Positions 17,424 to 26,704 are shown, numbered from the stretch's first letter. The stretch: DNA of 64,000 nucleotides from JABMQB01 sp963677475 (GCA_963677475.2 CAXXQD010000022.1:124001-188000); one strand, 5' to 3'. Made by a program: numbers and translations. Notes: generated by a model not told the origin, from the sequence alone.

Positions 17424-17504
17424 CTAGGTAAAACCTGAAATAATAATGACCGCCGCTGCAACTGCTGCGAGGAGGTTAATTGCTATGTTGGAAATTTGTT
17501 TCAT
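17424..17504 (-). CDS. Putative leader peptide 2 (26 aa, hydrophobic)
   Basis: An ATG-to-TAG mini-ORF of 26 codons, beginning MKQISNIAINLLAAV and continuing with AAAV, three consecutive Ile codons and SGFT. Six Ile, two Leu and two Val codons make up ten of its 26 residues. It resembles mini-ORF 1 (both begin MK, share Q-I/V-S-N/H-I, then an AAAVAA-like core), so the two arose by duplication. Each is followed after about 25 bases by an intrinsic terminator. The arrangement suggests a translated attenuator controlling the aminotransferase. A small membrane peptide, perhaps toxic, is the alternative. Confidence 0.6.
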   Translation of the reverse strand: MKQISNIAINLLAAVAAAVIIISGFT

Positions 17505-17551
17505 AATGTTATTTATATAATCTAATTCAAAGTCTCCCTTTTAGGGATGTA

Positions 17552-17585
17552 AATAAAAAAGGCCACTCCTTAATGGAATGGCCTT
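17552..17585 (-). terminator. Intrinsic terminator/attenuator 1
   Basis: On the minus strand GGCCATTCC-ATTAA-GGAGTGGCC (nine pairs, one G-T) is followed by TTTTTTATTT. It starts 25 bases after the stop of mini-ORF 1. ATGGTC (17612-17617), the last two sense codons of the mini-ORF, can pair with GGCCAT of the 5' arm and would compete with the terminator. Confidence 0.8.
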
Positions 17586-17608
17586 CAGTAATAAATATTT
17601 TTAGTTGA

Positions 17609-17692
17609 TCAGACCATATCCATCCTATTCACAAGGGCTGCGACTGCCGCTGCAATTGAAATAAGAATAATATGGCTCACCTGATTTTTCAT
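17609..17692 (-). CDS. Putative leader peptide 1 (27 aa, hydrophobic)
   Basis: An ATG-to-TGA mini-ORF of 27 codons, beginning MKNQVSHIILISIAAAV and ending NRMDMV, with four Ile, two Leu and four Val codons. It aligns with mini-ORF 2 along its first 20 residues. A TACATTTG -7 element (17712-17719) ends 19 bases upstream, so the mini-ORF lies at the very 5' end of the transcript, as expected for a leader peptide. The region between this module and the next has no convincing promoter, so one RNA probably carries both modules and then the aminotransferase. Confidence 0.6.
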   Translation of the reverse strand: MKNQVSHIILISIAAAVAALVNRMDMV

Positions 17693-17711
17693 TTTTTCGT
17701 TTGTAATTGAA

Positions 17712-17719
17712 CAAATGTA
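17712..17719 (-). promoter_or_regulatory. -7 promoter element upstream of the leader modules
   Basis: The sequence TACATTTG on the minus strand fits the Bacteroidota TAnnTTTG element. No clear TTTG is seen at -33, so support is moderate. Confidence 0.5.
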
Positions 17720-17774
17720 GGGATTAAATATTTCGTCTATTAATTTATTGGGGCATTCTTTTTTGCGGTTAAAC

Positions 17775-20700
17775 TTAATTTAACAGATCAGTAATTATAC
17801 AGGCTTCTTTGTATCGTTTCACAGAACCTTTGTGATCAAATAGTTCCACAACAATAATATATGGTCCAAGCGGAAGTTTGCTTCCCGTTTCATCTTCACC
17901 ATTCCAAAATATGGTGCCTGAAGTGCCGAGCAATGTGTTTTGGGCAATTTGTGCCATGGTTCTTCCTGCCGAGTCAAAAATCCAAATGTTTGCCACATAG
18001 TTGGGTTCATCTAATTGGTAATTTATATGTAAGGCATCGTTATAACCATCGTTGTTAGGTGAAATGCTTTTGGGCTCGAAAGTTACTTCTTTGTGAATCA
18101 AATTGTCTTTGGTTTGCGAATTTTTATATCCTGGTGTTGCGTAGCCCACAATTTCGGATGCCGAACTCCATGTGCTTGCCTGATTGGTTTCGAGGTCAAA
18201 ACCAACCCGTTCCAGCGAAATACCTTCGGGATCATACAAAAGTGGGGAATGAAGTTTGTCGGAATATGCGAATTCATCTACAATCTCAGTTGAGTCCTTT
18301 AGCAGAACAACAATTCCTTCTTCGTTTACATACGATGGGAATTTTGGCATTTCAATAAAACACGAAGGGCATTCGGAATAATACGATTCCAATATGAGGG
18401 ACGGGCTTTTTGTACACAGCAGATAGGTATGTGGTTCAAAAAGAAATTTGTTATTCGAAATGGAGTAGATTTGTTTAGAATCATTGTCATCATCTTTTGA
18501 TGCCAACTGGATTCGGCTCAACGCGATCTTTTTATCCGAATTATTATACAACTCTACAAAATCTTCCCCATTGGGAAACGGATCGTATAAAACCTCGTTA
18601 ATAACAATATCGCCGGGATAAATATTCACCCATTGTATTTCCATGGAAATATCGGATAAAGGATTTCCACATTCATCGATAAGTTCATGAATGTTAAGTT
18701 GATAAATTTTGTCTTCCGTTAATTCCGAAGTATAATTCAATATAATTGCACTTTTGGAAATTGGCTCAATATTTTTAGGATTTCCAATGCCATCGGAAAC
18801 GGTGTAGTTAAGCTTATTCATTAAAGTTCCTATTTCCATTGGTTCCGAAAATTGCAATTCAACTTGCGTTGGCGAAATGCTTGCAGCCCACAACGCGTAT
18901 GGCGCGATAAAATCAGGGTTTTCGCTAAGCACAGAATTTGCTTTCCCCGGAGTGCCGCCCGATGGATGAATGGAAGCCGTCCAGTTTGCATCCTGCCCAC
19001 AAAGCCGATTCGGGTCAATCCTTTCCAAAGTCCAGCCACCATTATCTTTTCCATCGTTGTAGTACCAATCCTGAGAATAATTTATCTCATCGATAATTTG
19101 CCCATTTACCTTAATCCGGATGTTTTCCCCTTTAACAGGCAAAGCCGGAAAGCTGGTAACCGATAAGGTGTTCCCCAAATTGCTAAATGCCTCGTAAGCT
19201 CCTGTTTGACACAGAATAAGGTATTCTCCGGGCATTAGAATGTGCTCCTCTAAAAACCGCTCGTTGTCAGCTACTTGCAATGACCAATCCGTCAATTTTA
19301 ATGGATAATTTGACCTGTTGTAAAGTTCAATAAAATCGTATTCCGGCATGCCAACAACAGGGGAGGGATCAGCCATAATTTCGTTGATAACCAAATCATA
19401 TTCCTGAATAGGTGGGAAGAAGAGAAAATCAATGGAATCTTGATTTGTTATGTTCCCGGAAAGATCTGAAAAATTAAACGCGGAAAGCGTCAATTCAAAG
19501 TCTGTAATTGTTGAAATGCTGAGGATAATAATCTTATTCTCATTTTGAGGAGTGTTGATTTCCTCGATTGGAATAGTATTTCCTTTGGAGTCTTTCAATG
19601 AAAAATTATCTTTCGAAAGCCCGGAAACGTTAATAGCTTCGTTAAATTCAACTTGTATCTGAGTTCCATTAATAGCTTTAACAGTTGCAATAAAAGGCGA
19701 TGAGTCGTACGCCTTTATTTCTATATCGTCAAAGCTTAATTTTCCTGCCCTTGACGAGGAATATTTAAAGTACAATCCCCAATAGTTTCCTATCAAATTG
19801 GAAGATTCTTCACCTTTAAACAGATTACTGGTATAGCTTTCAGTTGGTAAAGAATATGTTAGATCCCACTCCCCCTTTGCCGATCTTGTAACTCGAATAT
19901 CTGTTATTTGGTTTTCATTCCAATCCAAATTAGTTTCAATAATCAGAGAATCTGCCTTGCCTTCTGTGATTTTCCACAATGAAAGTAAATCGTTGCTTCC
20001 AATAATATTTACCCCAACAGCATAACCTGTTAAACTATCTAAACTTTCTGAATCGGTACCCAGATATACCCAAAATTTATTTGTCGAGGAAGGGTCCCAG
20101 TTTTCGTTCCTTATTTTAAATTCCCATTCCAGGGTTTGTTCCTGAAAATTTATTTGCATGGGATAAAACAAAGCACTTTCCCCTGTAACTGTATCCAGAT
20201 TGTGTTTCAAGGATGCGTTGCCGTTGATCGGTTCAACTTCTGAAACGGTCCAATCGTTTTTTGGGAAGTACCCATCTTTAAATCCGCTCTCATAGTCGTC
20301 AGAAAAAAGCAATTCCGATGGTGGAAGAACATCTATGGAGTGGTAAGCCGGGGCTAAATCGTCGGTCGGCGTGCTTAATATTAATTCATATTTTCCCGTT
20401 TCAGTGAAACTTAAATCGCTCCATTGGCATGTTCCGTAAGTAGCCTCTACTTCCTTTTTGCCAGTTAAGTTTTCGGTTTCGCCTTCCAAATAAACGCTTC
20501 CACTATAATTTGTTGCTACTCTTCCCTGGTCATCCACTATTTCCGCAGAAATTGAAAAAGGTTCCTCTTTTTCTACCCTGTTTGGTGCATTTCGAATTTT
20601 TATTTTCGTTCCATAAATTATGATGTCTTTTTCCCCTGAAACCACAACATTGTCGATATACACTTTGTCGGCAGAATAATGGGTACTGAATTTTATTATT

Positions 20701-21200
20701 AACTGCAAAGTGTTGCCCTCGATATTATTTTGAGCTACCTGCCGAGTGCCAAAGTTCCCCAGGTTAGTACCATTTTCAGCGAAAAGGATTTCTTCGCCTC
20801 CATCAATTCTATAATAGGCTTTTAGGTATTTTGTTTCCTGGTTGTTACCGCTTCCGGTTTCGGCAGCAGTAAATGAAACCGAAATATTTTTAAAGCCTTC
20901 AATGTCAATTTCTTCCGATACCCATGTGGCTTCTGCATTTATATCTACTGCTTCGAGCCTGCCTCCGCTGGTGGCTACAGTTTTAAAATAATCCCCTTCG
21001 TTCGATAGTGTCACATCTGAATATTCCAGGCTCCATTTCGTGATTTCTGTAAAGTCACTTTGAATGCCCGACCCATCGGCAATTCCCCAAATTCCCTTCT
21101 CGGGAACGGAGAATTGTTCCGACCAGATTTCATCTGCTTTAGTTTCAGGCGAAAAGAGATAAAAAAATATTGTTAAGATTATAGTTACTTTATAACACAT
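17775..21200 (-). CDS. Secreted lamin-tail-domain surface protein
   Basis: About 1141 residues with a signal peptide (MCYKVTIILTIFFYLFSPETKA). The N-terminal region is a jelly-roll/laminin-G-like beta fold (about 25-190). Ig-like and further beta domains follow, the latter including the segment SSRAGKLSFDDIEIKAY. Two lamin-tail domains each open with VINE (VINEIMADPSP and VINEVLYDPFP) and keep FIELYN/FVELYN. The end is a FlgD-like domain (SISPNNDGYNDAL, IFDSAGR, WNGEDETGSKLPLGPYIIVV), a type common on Bacteroidota surface proteins. It is probably extracellular or cell-surface, perhaps adhesive or nuclease-associated. The ATG at 21200 is preferred to a TTG seven codons upstream. Apparently monocistronic. 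Confidence 0.85.
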   Translation of the reverse strand: MCYKVTIILTIFFYLFSPETKADEIWSEQFSVPEKGIWGIADGSGIQSDFTEITKWSLEYSDVTLSNEGDYFKTVATSGGRLEAVDINAEATWVSEEIDIEGFKNISVSFTAAETGSGNNQETKYLKAYYRIDGGEEILFAENGTNLGNFGTRQVAQNNIEGNTLQLIIKFSTHYSADKVYIDNVVVSGEKDIIIYGTKIKIRNAPNRVEKEEPFSISAEIVDDQGRVATNYSGSVYLEGETENLTGKKEVEATYGTCQWSDLSFTETGKYELILSTPTDDLAPAYHSIDVLPPSELLFSDDYESGFKDGYFPKNDWTVSEVEPINGNASLKHNLDTVTGESALFYPMQINFQEQTLEWEFKIRNENWDPSSTNKFWVYLGTDSESLDSLTGYAVGVNIIGSNDLLSLWKITEGKADSLIIETNLDWNENQITDIRVTRSAKGEWDLTYSLPTESYTSNLFKGEESSNLIGNYWGLYFKYSSSRAGKLSFDDIEIKAYDSSPFIATVKAINGTQIQVEFNEAINVSGLSKDNFSLKDSKGNTIPIEEINTPQNENKIIILSISTITDFELTLSAFNFSDLSGNITNQDSIDFLFFPPIQEYDLVINEIMADPSPVVGMPEYDFIELYNRSNYPLKLTDWSLQVADNERFLEEHILMPGEYLILCQTGAYEAFSNLGNTLSVTSFPALPVKGENIRIKVNGQIIDEINYSQDWYYNDGKDNGGWTLERIDPNRLCGQDANWTASIHPSGGTPGKANSVLSENPDFIAPYALWAASISPTQVELQFSEPMEIGTLMNKLNYTVSDGIGNPKNIEPISKSAIILNYTSELTEDKIYQLNIHELIDECGNPLSDISMEIQWVNIYPGDIVINEVLYDPFPNGEDFVELYNNSDKKIALSRIQLASKDDDNDSKQIYSISNNKFLFEPHTYLLCTKSPSLILESYYSECPSCFIEMPKFPSYVNEEGIVVLLKDSTEIVDEFAYSDKLHSPLLYDPEGISLERVGFDLETNQASTWSSASEIVGYATPGYKNSQTKDNLIHKEVTFEPKSISPNNDGYNDALHINYQLDEPNYVANIWIFDSAGRTMAQIAQNTLLGTSGTIFWNGEDETGSKLPLGPYIIVVELFDHKGSVKRYKEACIITDLLN

Positions 21201-21434
21201 AAAGTATCGGGTTAAATGCAAATTGCTAATTTTGACCTCAAGTTACAGGCAAAACATATACACTCATCCATTGTTTTGAAAGATGAGAAGTCTTTAGGAT
21301 TATACTTAATTTCACTATTGATTATGTTTTGGGAGTTACCCATTTGCTTGAAAACTTAAAGTTTAAATACGGACTTTACAGTAAGTAAGTCTGATGAAAT
21401 AAAGATACACATTGAAATTAATTTGAAAAATTAA

Positions 21435-22448
21435 ATGACCATGAAAGTTGCAGTTGTTGGAGCAAGTGGTGCAGTCGGACAAGAATTTCTCCGGGTGCTT
21501 GAGGAAAGGAATTTTCCTTTAGATGAGTTAGTATTGTTTGGGTCGGCAAGAAGTGCCGGTAAGGAATACACTTTTAAGGGCAAAAAGCTTGTGGTAAAGG
21601 AATTGAAACACAACGACGATTTTAAGGATATCGATATAGCACTAACATCTGCAGGTGCAAGTATTTCATTAGAATTTGCTGAAACAATTACTAAACATGG
21701 GGCAATAATGATTGACAATTCGAGTGCATTCAGGTATGAAGATGATATTCCTTTGGTTGTGCCCGAAGTAAATGCTGAAGATTCAAAAATACGTCCCCGT
21801 AATATTATTGCCAATCCAAACTGTTCAACTATCCAAATGGTTGTGGCTTTAAAGCCTATTGAAGAATTATCGCATATAAAATCGATTCATGTTGCCACCT
21901 ATCAGGCAGCAAGCGGTGCAGGAGCCGGGGGGCTTTACGAATTGGAACAACAAACTCAGCAAGTTGCAAAAGGTGAAACGCCAACAGTGGAAGCTTTCAA
22001 ACATCAGTTGGTAATGAATATTATCCCTCATATCGACAAATTTTTGGAGAATGATTACACCAAAGAAGAGATGAAAATGTTTTGGGAGACTCAAAAAATT
22101 ATGCACACCGATGCTTTGGTGAGTACCACCTGTGTGAGGGTGCCTGTAATGAGGGCGCATTCGGAAGCTATTTGGGTAGAAACCGAAAAAGCTCTGGACG
22201 TTGCTGATGTGAAAGAAGCATTTAGCAAAGCTGAAGGGTTAACAGTCATTGATAATCCGGCGAAAAATGAATATCCAATGCCATTGTTTGTTGCCAATAA
22301 AGACGATGTTTACGTGGGAAGGATCAGAAAAGACATTGCGAATCCGAATGGCATAACCTTTTGGTGTGTTGGCGACCAAATCAAAAAAGGCGCCGCACTA
22401 AATGCAGTACAAATTGCAGAATATCTTATTAAGGAAGGGGAAGTCTAA
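21435..22448 (+). CDS. asd: Aspartate-semialdehyde dehydrogenase
   Basis: A 337-residue enzyme that reduces aspartyl phosphate to aspartate semialdehyde with NADPH, the branch point for lysine/diaminopimelate, threonine and methionine. The Rossmann motif is GASGAVG (10-16), IDNSSAFR lies at 93-100, the catalytic cysteine is C130 in ANPNCST, and the general-base histidine sits in RVPVMRAHSEA. Length is normal. Two in-frame ATGs (21435 and 21441) are possible starts. Transcription ends at the hairpin at 22472-22509. Confidence 0.97.
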   Translation: MTMKVAVVGASGAVGQEFLRVLEERNFPLDELVLFGSARSAGKEYTFKGKKLVVKELKHNDDFKDIDIALTSAGASISLEFAETITKHGAIMIDNSSAFRYEDDIPLVVPEVNAEDSKIRPRNIIANPNCSTIQMVVALKPIEELSHIKSIHVATYQAASGAGAGGLYELEQQTQQVAKGETPTVEAFKHQLVMNIIPHIDKFLENDYTKEEMKMFWETQKIMHTDALVSTTCVRVPVMRAHSEAIWVETEKALDVADVKEAFSKAEGLTVIDNPAKNEYPMPLFVANKDDVYVGRIRKDIANPNGITFWCVGDQIKKGAALNAVQIAEYLIKEGEV

Positions 22449-22471
22449 GCTTCTTCCATAAAAACTACATA

Positions 22472-22509
22472 AAAAATCTCCATTGCATATTTGCTTTGGA
22501 GATTTTTTG
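22472..22509. terminator. Bidirectional terminator between asd and the repeat-protein gene
   Basis: AAAAAATCTCC and GGAGATTTTTT flank a 16-base loop. Both strands give a stem followed by a T-run, and the flanking genes converge here. Confidence 0.8.
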
Positions 22510-22533
22510 TTTCAATAAAGCTATGCATCTAAT

Positions 22534-23795
22534 TTAATTGATGTGTATCCCGGCAGTTAGCCCAAACCAACCTTTTAGCGTGGTATTTTTTGATCGGTGA
22601 GAATAAAAGCTATAGGGAGCAAATTCACTTACAAAATTTGGGTTTTCTTTATTATTCGTAATCATTAGGTTAACAGTTGGTCCGACAAAAACACTTACTT
22701 CATCCGATAATTTTTTACTGACAATTAGTTTAAGTTGCTGCAAATCATTGTAATTGTTGGTCCATGCTTCACCCTCATTAATATGATAACTCATTAACTC
22801 CAATTGGGTTTTGAAGTTTTCATTCTTAGTTAAATGGGTACCTAAACCATATCCAAATCCCCAGCTCAATTCATTGCTAATAAATTGTGTTCCCACCGAA
22901 AAAATATTGTAAAATTTATCGATGCCAATTTTTACCGTGCTTGCGCATTTAAACTTTCACCAAATGCAATCTCGAATTCACGAAACCCATCCTTTACAAT
23001 GCTGAGAAAACCAATTGGGATGCCACTTTCAATCGAATCGGCAATGTTAATAACACCCAATTGAAGCCCGTTTACTTTTTTTGCAATATTTAAAAACCCG
23101 GCAATTTGTGCACCTTGAAGGTTCCCTGTTGAAATGTTTGTAAATCCTGCAATTTGCGCGCCTTTGGCATTTATCTTTGCAAAGTTGCCAAAACCTGCAA
23201 GTTGTACTCCATTCACTTGCCCTAACATTACATTGCTAAATCCGGAAATTTGCGTTGCCTTCCCATTGCCTTTAACAACATTTGTTAAACCAGCAAGTTG
23301 GGTGCCTTGTACATCCTCACAAAAATTAGCGAACCCCGCCATTTGTATTGCAAGCGATTTTCCATTGGTGAAGTTGGCGAACCCCGCTGCTAAAACGCCG
23401 TTTGCCTCTGCATAATTAAAGTTGGCAAACCCTGCAAACTGAAACCCTGTTGATTTTCCCCGGTTGAAATTTCCAAACCCTGAAAATTGAAATCCAATAA
23501 ATTCCCCGCCAACAAAATTAAGAAACCCAGCAAACTGAGAGCCATAAGCAAAGTCCCTAACCGTATTTGAGAAACCGGAAATCTCAACTCCTGCAAGTGC
23601 TCCTGTATAGTCCGAGATTAAACCAATTGAACACCGATTAACACAATTCCCGGCGTTTGTCCCATTGGTACTCACAGGAGGGAACACTCCAATCGAAAAA
23701 GGAACTTTTTTTAAAGTGCCGAAACTTTGGGCAGAAAGTTGATTGCTTGTTAAAACGATAAATAATGAGAGAAATAGGAGTAAAACTATTTTCAT
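22534..23795 (-). pseudogene. Outer-surface repeat protein (LA_2272-like), frameshifted
   Basis: The first frame (23795 to 22932) has a signal peptide (ending LSAQS) and then about ten copies of a 20-22 residue repeat of the form GxQxAGFxNxxxG (about 75-265), like LA_2272-type surface repeats. It stops after GESLNAQAR. The next frame, open from about 22950 and ending at 22534, continues naturally as STVKIGIDKFYNIFSVGTQF and then a beta-barrel-like end with alternating aromatic residues. One base appears to be missing, or two extra, near 22936-22945. The whole would be about 420 residues. It may be a real mutation, phase variation or a sequencing error. Confidence 0.75.
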
Positions 23796-23974
23796 AAAGG
23801 ATAATTTTAAAGTTCAGTAATTAAGTAATAATATATTAGTTGACAAAAAAAGAAGGCCATGGTTGCAAAATGAAGCCAATATCGTTAGAAAAAATAAATT
23901 TCCCCTTGGAATTAGTGAAAGAATCGGGTTAAATAATAAAGGATATCTTATTCTGGATTCAATGAATATTGGCC

Positions 23975-24005
23975 TTTGCCTTTTGCCTTTTTACTTGTAC
24001 ATTTG
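23975..24005 (+). promoter_or_regulatory. valS promoter
   Basis: TTTG (23975-23978), 19 bases, then TACATTTG (23998-24005): an exact Bacteroidota consensus promoter. The valS ATG is 26 bases further on. The rest of 23796-23974 holds no gene I can support. Confidence 0.8.
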
Positions 24006-24031
24006 CAGCTTAAAATTTTACTGATTTAAAC

Positions 24032-26704
24032 ATGGAAATTCCGAGCAAGTATAACTCTGTTAGTGTTGAAGAAAAATGGTATAAATACTGGATGGACAAT
24101 AAATTGTTCCATTCAACACCTGATGAAAGGGAATCCTATACAATTGTGATCCCTCCGCCAAATGTAACCGGGGTATTGCACATGGGGCATATGCTTAACA
24201 ATACCATTCAGGATATTCTGACCCGCAGGGCTCGAATGAAGGGATACAATGCTTGCTGGGTTCCGGGAACCGATCATGCATCGATTGCTACGGAGGCCAA
24301 AGTGGTAAATAAATTAAAAGCGCAAGGAATTGATAAATATGATTTAAGCAGAGAAGAGTTTCTAAAGCATGCATGGGAATGGACCGATGTTCATGGCGGA
24401 ATTATATTGGAACAGCTAAAAAAACTTGGTGCTTCTTGCGATTGGGATCGCACTGCATTTACAATGGATGAAGCCAGGAGTGAATCAGTAATCAAGGTTT
24501 TTGTTGATTTGTTCAAGAAGGACTTGATATATCGCGGAGTAAGAATGGTAAACTGGGACCCTTCTGCAAAAACTGCCCTTTCCGATGAAGAAGTAATTTA
24601 TAAAGAGGTTCAGTCAAAATTATATTACCTGAGATATCAAATTGAGGGTGAAGAAAATAAATATGTAACCATTGCAACCACACGTCCGGAAACCATCCTG
24701 GGAGATACTGCTGTTTGTGTAAATCCCAACGATGAACGATTCACGCACCTGAAAGGGAAAAGGGTAATCGTTCCGTTGGTAAACCGTTCAGTCCCGGTTA
24801 TTCAAGATGAATATGTGGATGTGGAATTTGGGACAGGGTGCTTAAAAATTACGCCTGCCCACGATATTAATGATTACGAAATTGGGATGCGGTATAACCT
24901 GGAAACCATCGATATTTTTAGCGATGATGGTACTTTAGGTGAAAAAGCCGGATTGTTTGTTGGTGAAGATCGTTTTGCGGTTCGTGAAAAAATTATTCCT
25001 GAACTTGAAAAAGCGGGCAACCTGGTTAAAATCGAAGATTATACCAATAAAGTTGGCTTTTCAGAAAGAACAGACGAGATTATTGAACCTAAACTTTCTG
25101 CCCAGTGGTTCCTAAAAATGGAAAAATTGGCAAAACCTGCTTTGGATTTCGTAATGGACGATACGGTTCAATTCCGTCCTGAAAAATTTAAGAATACCTA
25201 TAAACATTGGATGGGCAATATTAAAGACTGGTGCATTAGCCGTCAGCTTTGGTGGGGGCACCAAATTCCGGTTTGGTATATAAGCCCCTCTCCAACCCTC
25301 CCCAAAGGGGAAGGAGCTAAAAATTATGGATATGTAGTAGCTGTTTCTGAAGAAGAAGCCAGAAAACTTGCAATTGAAAAACACCCCTCCTTAGGAGGGG
25401 ATGGGGGAGGCTTTCAACTTGTGCAGGATGAAGATGTTTTGGATACCTGGTTCTCAAGTTGGTTGTGGCCCATATCTGTGTTTGACGGTATAAGAAACCC
25501 GGATAACGAGGAAGTAAACTATTATTATCCGACAAGCGATTTGGTAACAGCCCCGGATATTATTTTCTTTTGGGTGGCGCGGATGATTATTGCCGGATAC
25601 GAATACCGGGATACTTTCCCATTTAAGAATGTTTATTTTACTGGAATGGTCAGGGATGCACAGCGACGAAAAATGTCAAAGTCCTTAGGGAATTCACCCG
25701 ATCCGCTTGACCTAATAAAAAAATATGGTGCCGATGGCGTACGAGTTGGTATGTTGCTTTGCTCACCTGCCGGGAGTGATTTGTTGTTTGATGAGGGATT
25801 GCCACAGCAGGGAAGCGGTTTTGTCACCAAAATATGGAACACGTTCCGCTTAGTGAAAAATTGGGAAATCGATACAGATATTGAACAGCCCGAGCATTCT
25901 AAACTTGCAATTGAGTGGTTTAAAAACAAGCTTGATGAAATTACCGTAACCTTGGATGGACAGTTCGATAATTTCCGAATTTCGGAGGCATTGATGAACG
26001 TTTATACTACTGTTCGCGATGAATTTTCGGGTTGGTTGCTTGAGATTGTCAAACCAGCTTACCAACAACCGATTGATGCAAAAACATACAATGAGCTGAT
26101 TCATTTATTTGATCGATTGTTACGGATACTTCATCCCTTTGTGCCATTTATTACCGAAGAAATCTGGCAGTTGCTTTCCGAAAGAAAAGAAGGGGGGAGC
26201 ATTATGGTAACCACTCAGGACTTGGCGCAACAATTTGATACGGGTTTATTGGAATCATTCGAAGATTTGAAAGATGCCGTATCAGGTGTTCGTAAAATCA
26301 GGCTGGAAAATAATATTCCGATGAAAGATCAACTTTCACTGAGTATTCAACCGGGTGATAAAGGCTACCATAAGGAGTTTGAAAGTATTCTAATAAAGCT
26401 TGGGAACCTTGAAAATATTGAGGTGGTTGAAGAAGAAGTAAAAGGTGCTGCTTCGTTTAGGGTTAAATCAACGAATTTTTATATATCTCTGGGGGATCTT
26501 ATCAATCCGGAAGAAGAGTTGAAAAAACTGGAGGAAGAACTAAAATATGCCAAAGGGTTTTTAATGTCGGTAACTAAAAAGCTAAGCAACGAACGATTTG
26601 TAAGCAATGCCCCCGAAGCCGTTGTAGCAAAAGAAAAAGCAAAGCAAGCCGATGCCGAAGCAAAAATTAAAATTCTCGAAGATCGTATATCTACACTCAA
26701 ATAA
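24032..26704 (+). CDS. valS: Valyl-tRNA synthetase
   Basis: An 890-residue class I synthetase charging tRNA-Val. It has PPPNVTGVLHMGHM (41-54) with the HIGH-type motif, an editing domain (about 190-330, TTRPETILGDTAVCVNP), WCISRQLWWGHQIP, DEDVLDTWFSSWLWP, KMSKS at 547-551, the anticodon-binding domain and a C-terminal coiled-coil arm (about 820-890). Two GC-rich palindromic elements are translated in frame in the loop between GHQIPVWYI and LVQDEDVLDTWF. They add about residues 418-429 (SPSPTLPKGEGA) and 452-460 (PSLGGDGGG), neither typical of the family. The rest is intact. It has its own consensus promoter and terminator. Confidence 0.97.
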   Translation: MEIPSKYNSVSVEEKWYKYWMDNKLFHSTPDERESYTIVIPPPNVTGVLHMGHMLNNTIQDILTRRARMKGYNACWVPGTDHASIATEAKVVNKLKAQGIDKYDLSREEFLKHAWEWTDVHGGIILEQLKKLGASCDWDRTAFTMDEARSESVIKVFVDLFKKDLIYRGVRMVNWDPSAKTALSDEEVIYKEVQSKLYYLRYQIEGEENKYVTIATTRPETILGDTAVCVNPNDERFTHLKGKRVIVPLVNRSVPVIQDEYVDVEFGTGCLKITPAHDINDYEIGMRYNLETIDIFSDDGTLGEKAGLFVGEDRFAVREKIIPELEKAGNLVKIEDYTNKVGFSERTDEIIEPKLSAQWFLKMEKLAKPALDFVMDDTVQFRPEKFKNTYKHWMGNIKDWCISRQLWWGHQIPVWYISPSPTLPKGEGAKNYGYVVAVSEEEARKLAIEKHPSLGGDGGGFQLVQDEDVLDTWFSSWLWPISVFDGIRNPDNEEVNYYYPTSDLVTAPDIIFFWVARMIIAGYEYRDTFPFKNVYFTGMVRDAQRRKMSKSLGNSPDPLDLIKKYGADGVRVGMLLCSPAGSDLLFDEGLPQQGSGFVTKIWNTFRLVKNWEIDTDIEQPEHSKLAIEWFKNKLDEITVTLDGQFDNFRISEALMNVYTTVRDEFSGWLLEIVKPAYQQPIDAKTYNELIHLFDRLLRILHPFVPFITEEIWQLLSERKEGGSIMVTTQDLAQQFDTGLLESFEDLKDAVSGVRKIRLENNIPMKDQLSLSIQPGDKGYHKEFESILIKLGNLENIEVVEEEVKGAASFRVKSTNFYISLGDLINPEEELKKLEEELKYAKGFLMSVTKKLSNERFVSNAPEAVVAKEKAKQADAEAKIKILEDRISTLK
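25284..25317 (+). repeat. REP-like palindrome A inside valS
   Basis: GCCCCTCTCC, AACCCTCCCC, AAA, GGGGAAGGAGC: a GC-rich imperfect palindrome, unlike the AT-rich surrounding coding sequence. It is translated in frame. Palindrome B, 64 bases further on, is a related sequence in the opposite orientation. Confidence 0.75.
25382..25412 (-). repeat. REP-like palindrome B inside valS
   Basis: CACCCCTCC-TTA-GGAGGGG-AT-GGGGGAGGCT. Its reverse complement has the same order of blocks as palindrome A (pyrimidine block, short spacer, second pyrimidine block, AA-containing loop, purine block), so A and B form an inverted pair around a segment of ordinary coding sequence. Confidence 0.75.

Noticed and set aside
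17356..17719. Smalltalk-type or type I toxin peptides as the first choice for the mini-ORFs
   Set aside because: Size and hydrophobicity fit, but the 5'-terminal position, the fixed 25-26 base spacing to terminators, the possible antiterminator pairing and the aminotransferase downstream favour attenuation. Not excluded.
23000..23600. Possible CRISPR or DNA satellite because of regular repetition
   Set aside because: The periodicity (about 20-22 codons) is at protein level, GxQxAGFxN, with diverged DNA and no identical repeats or unique spacers.
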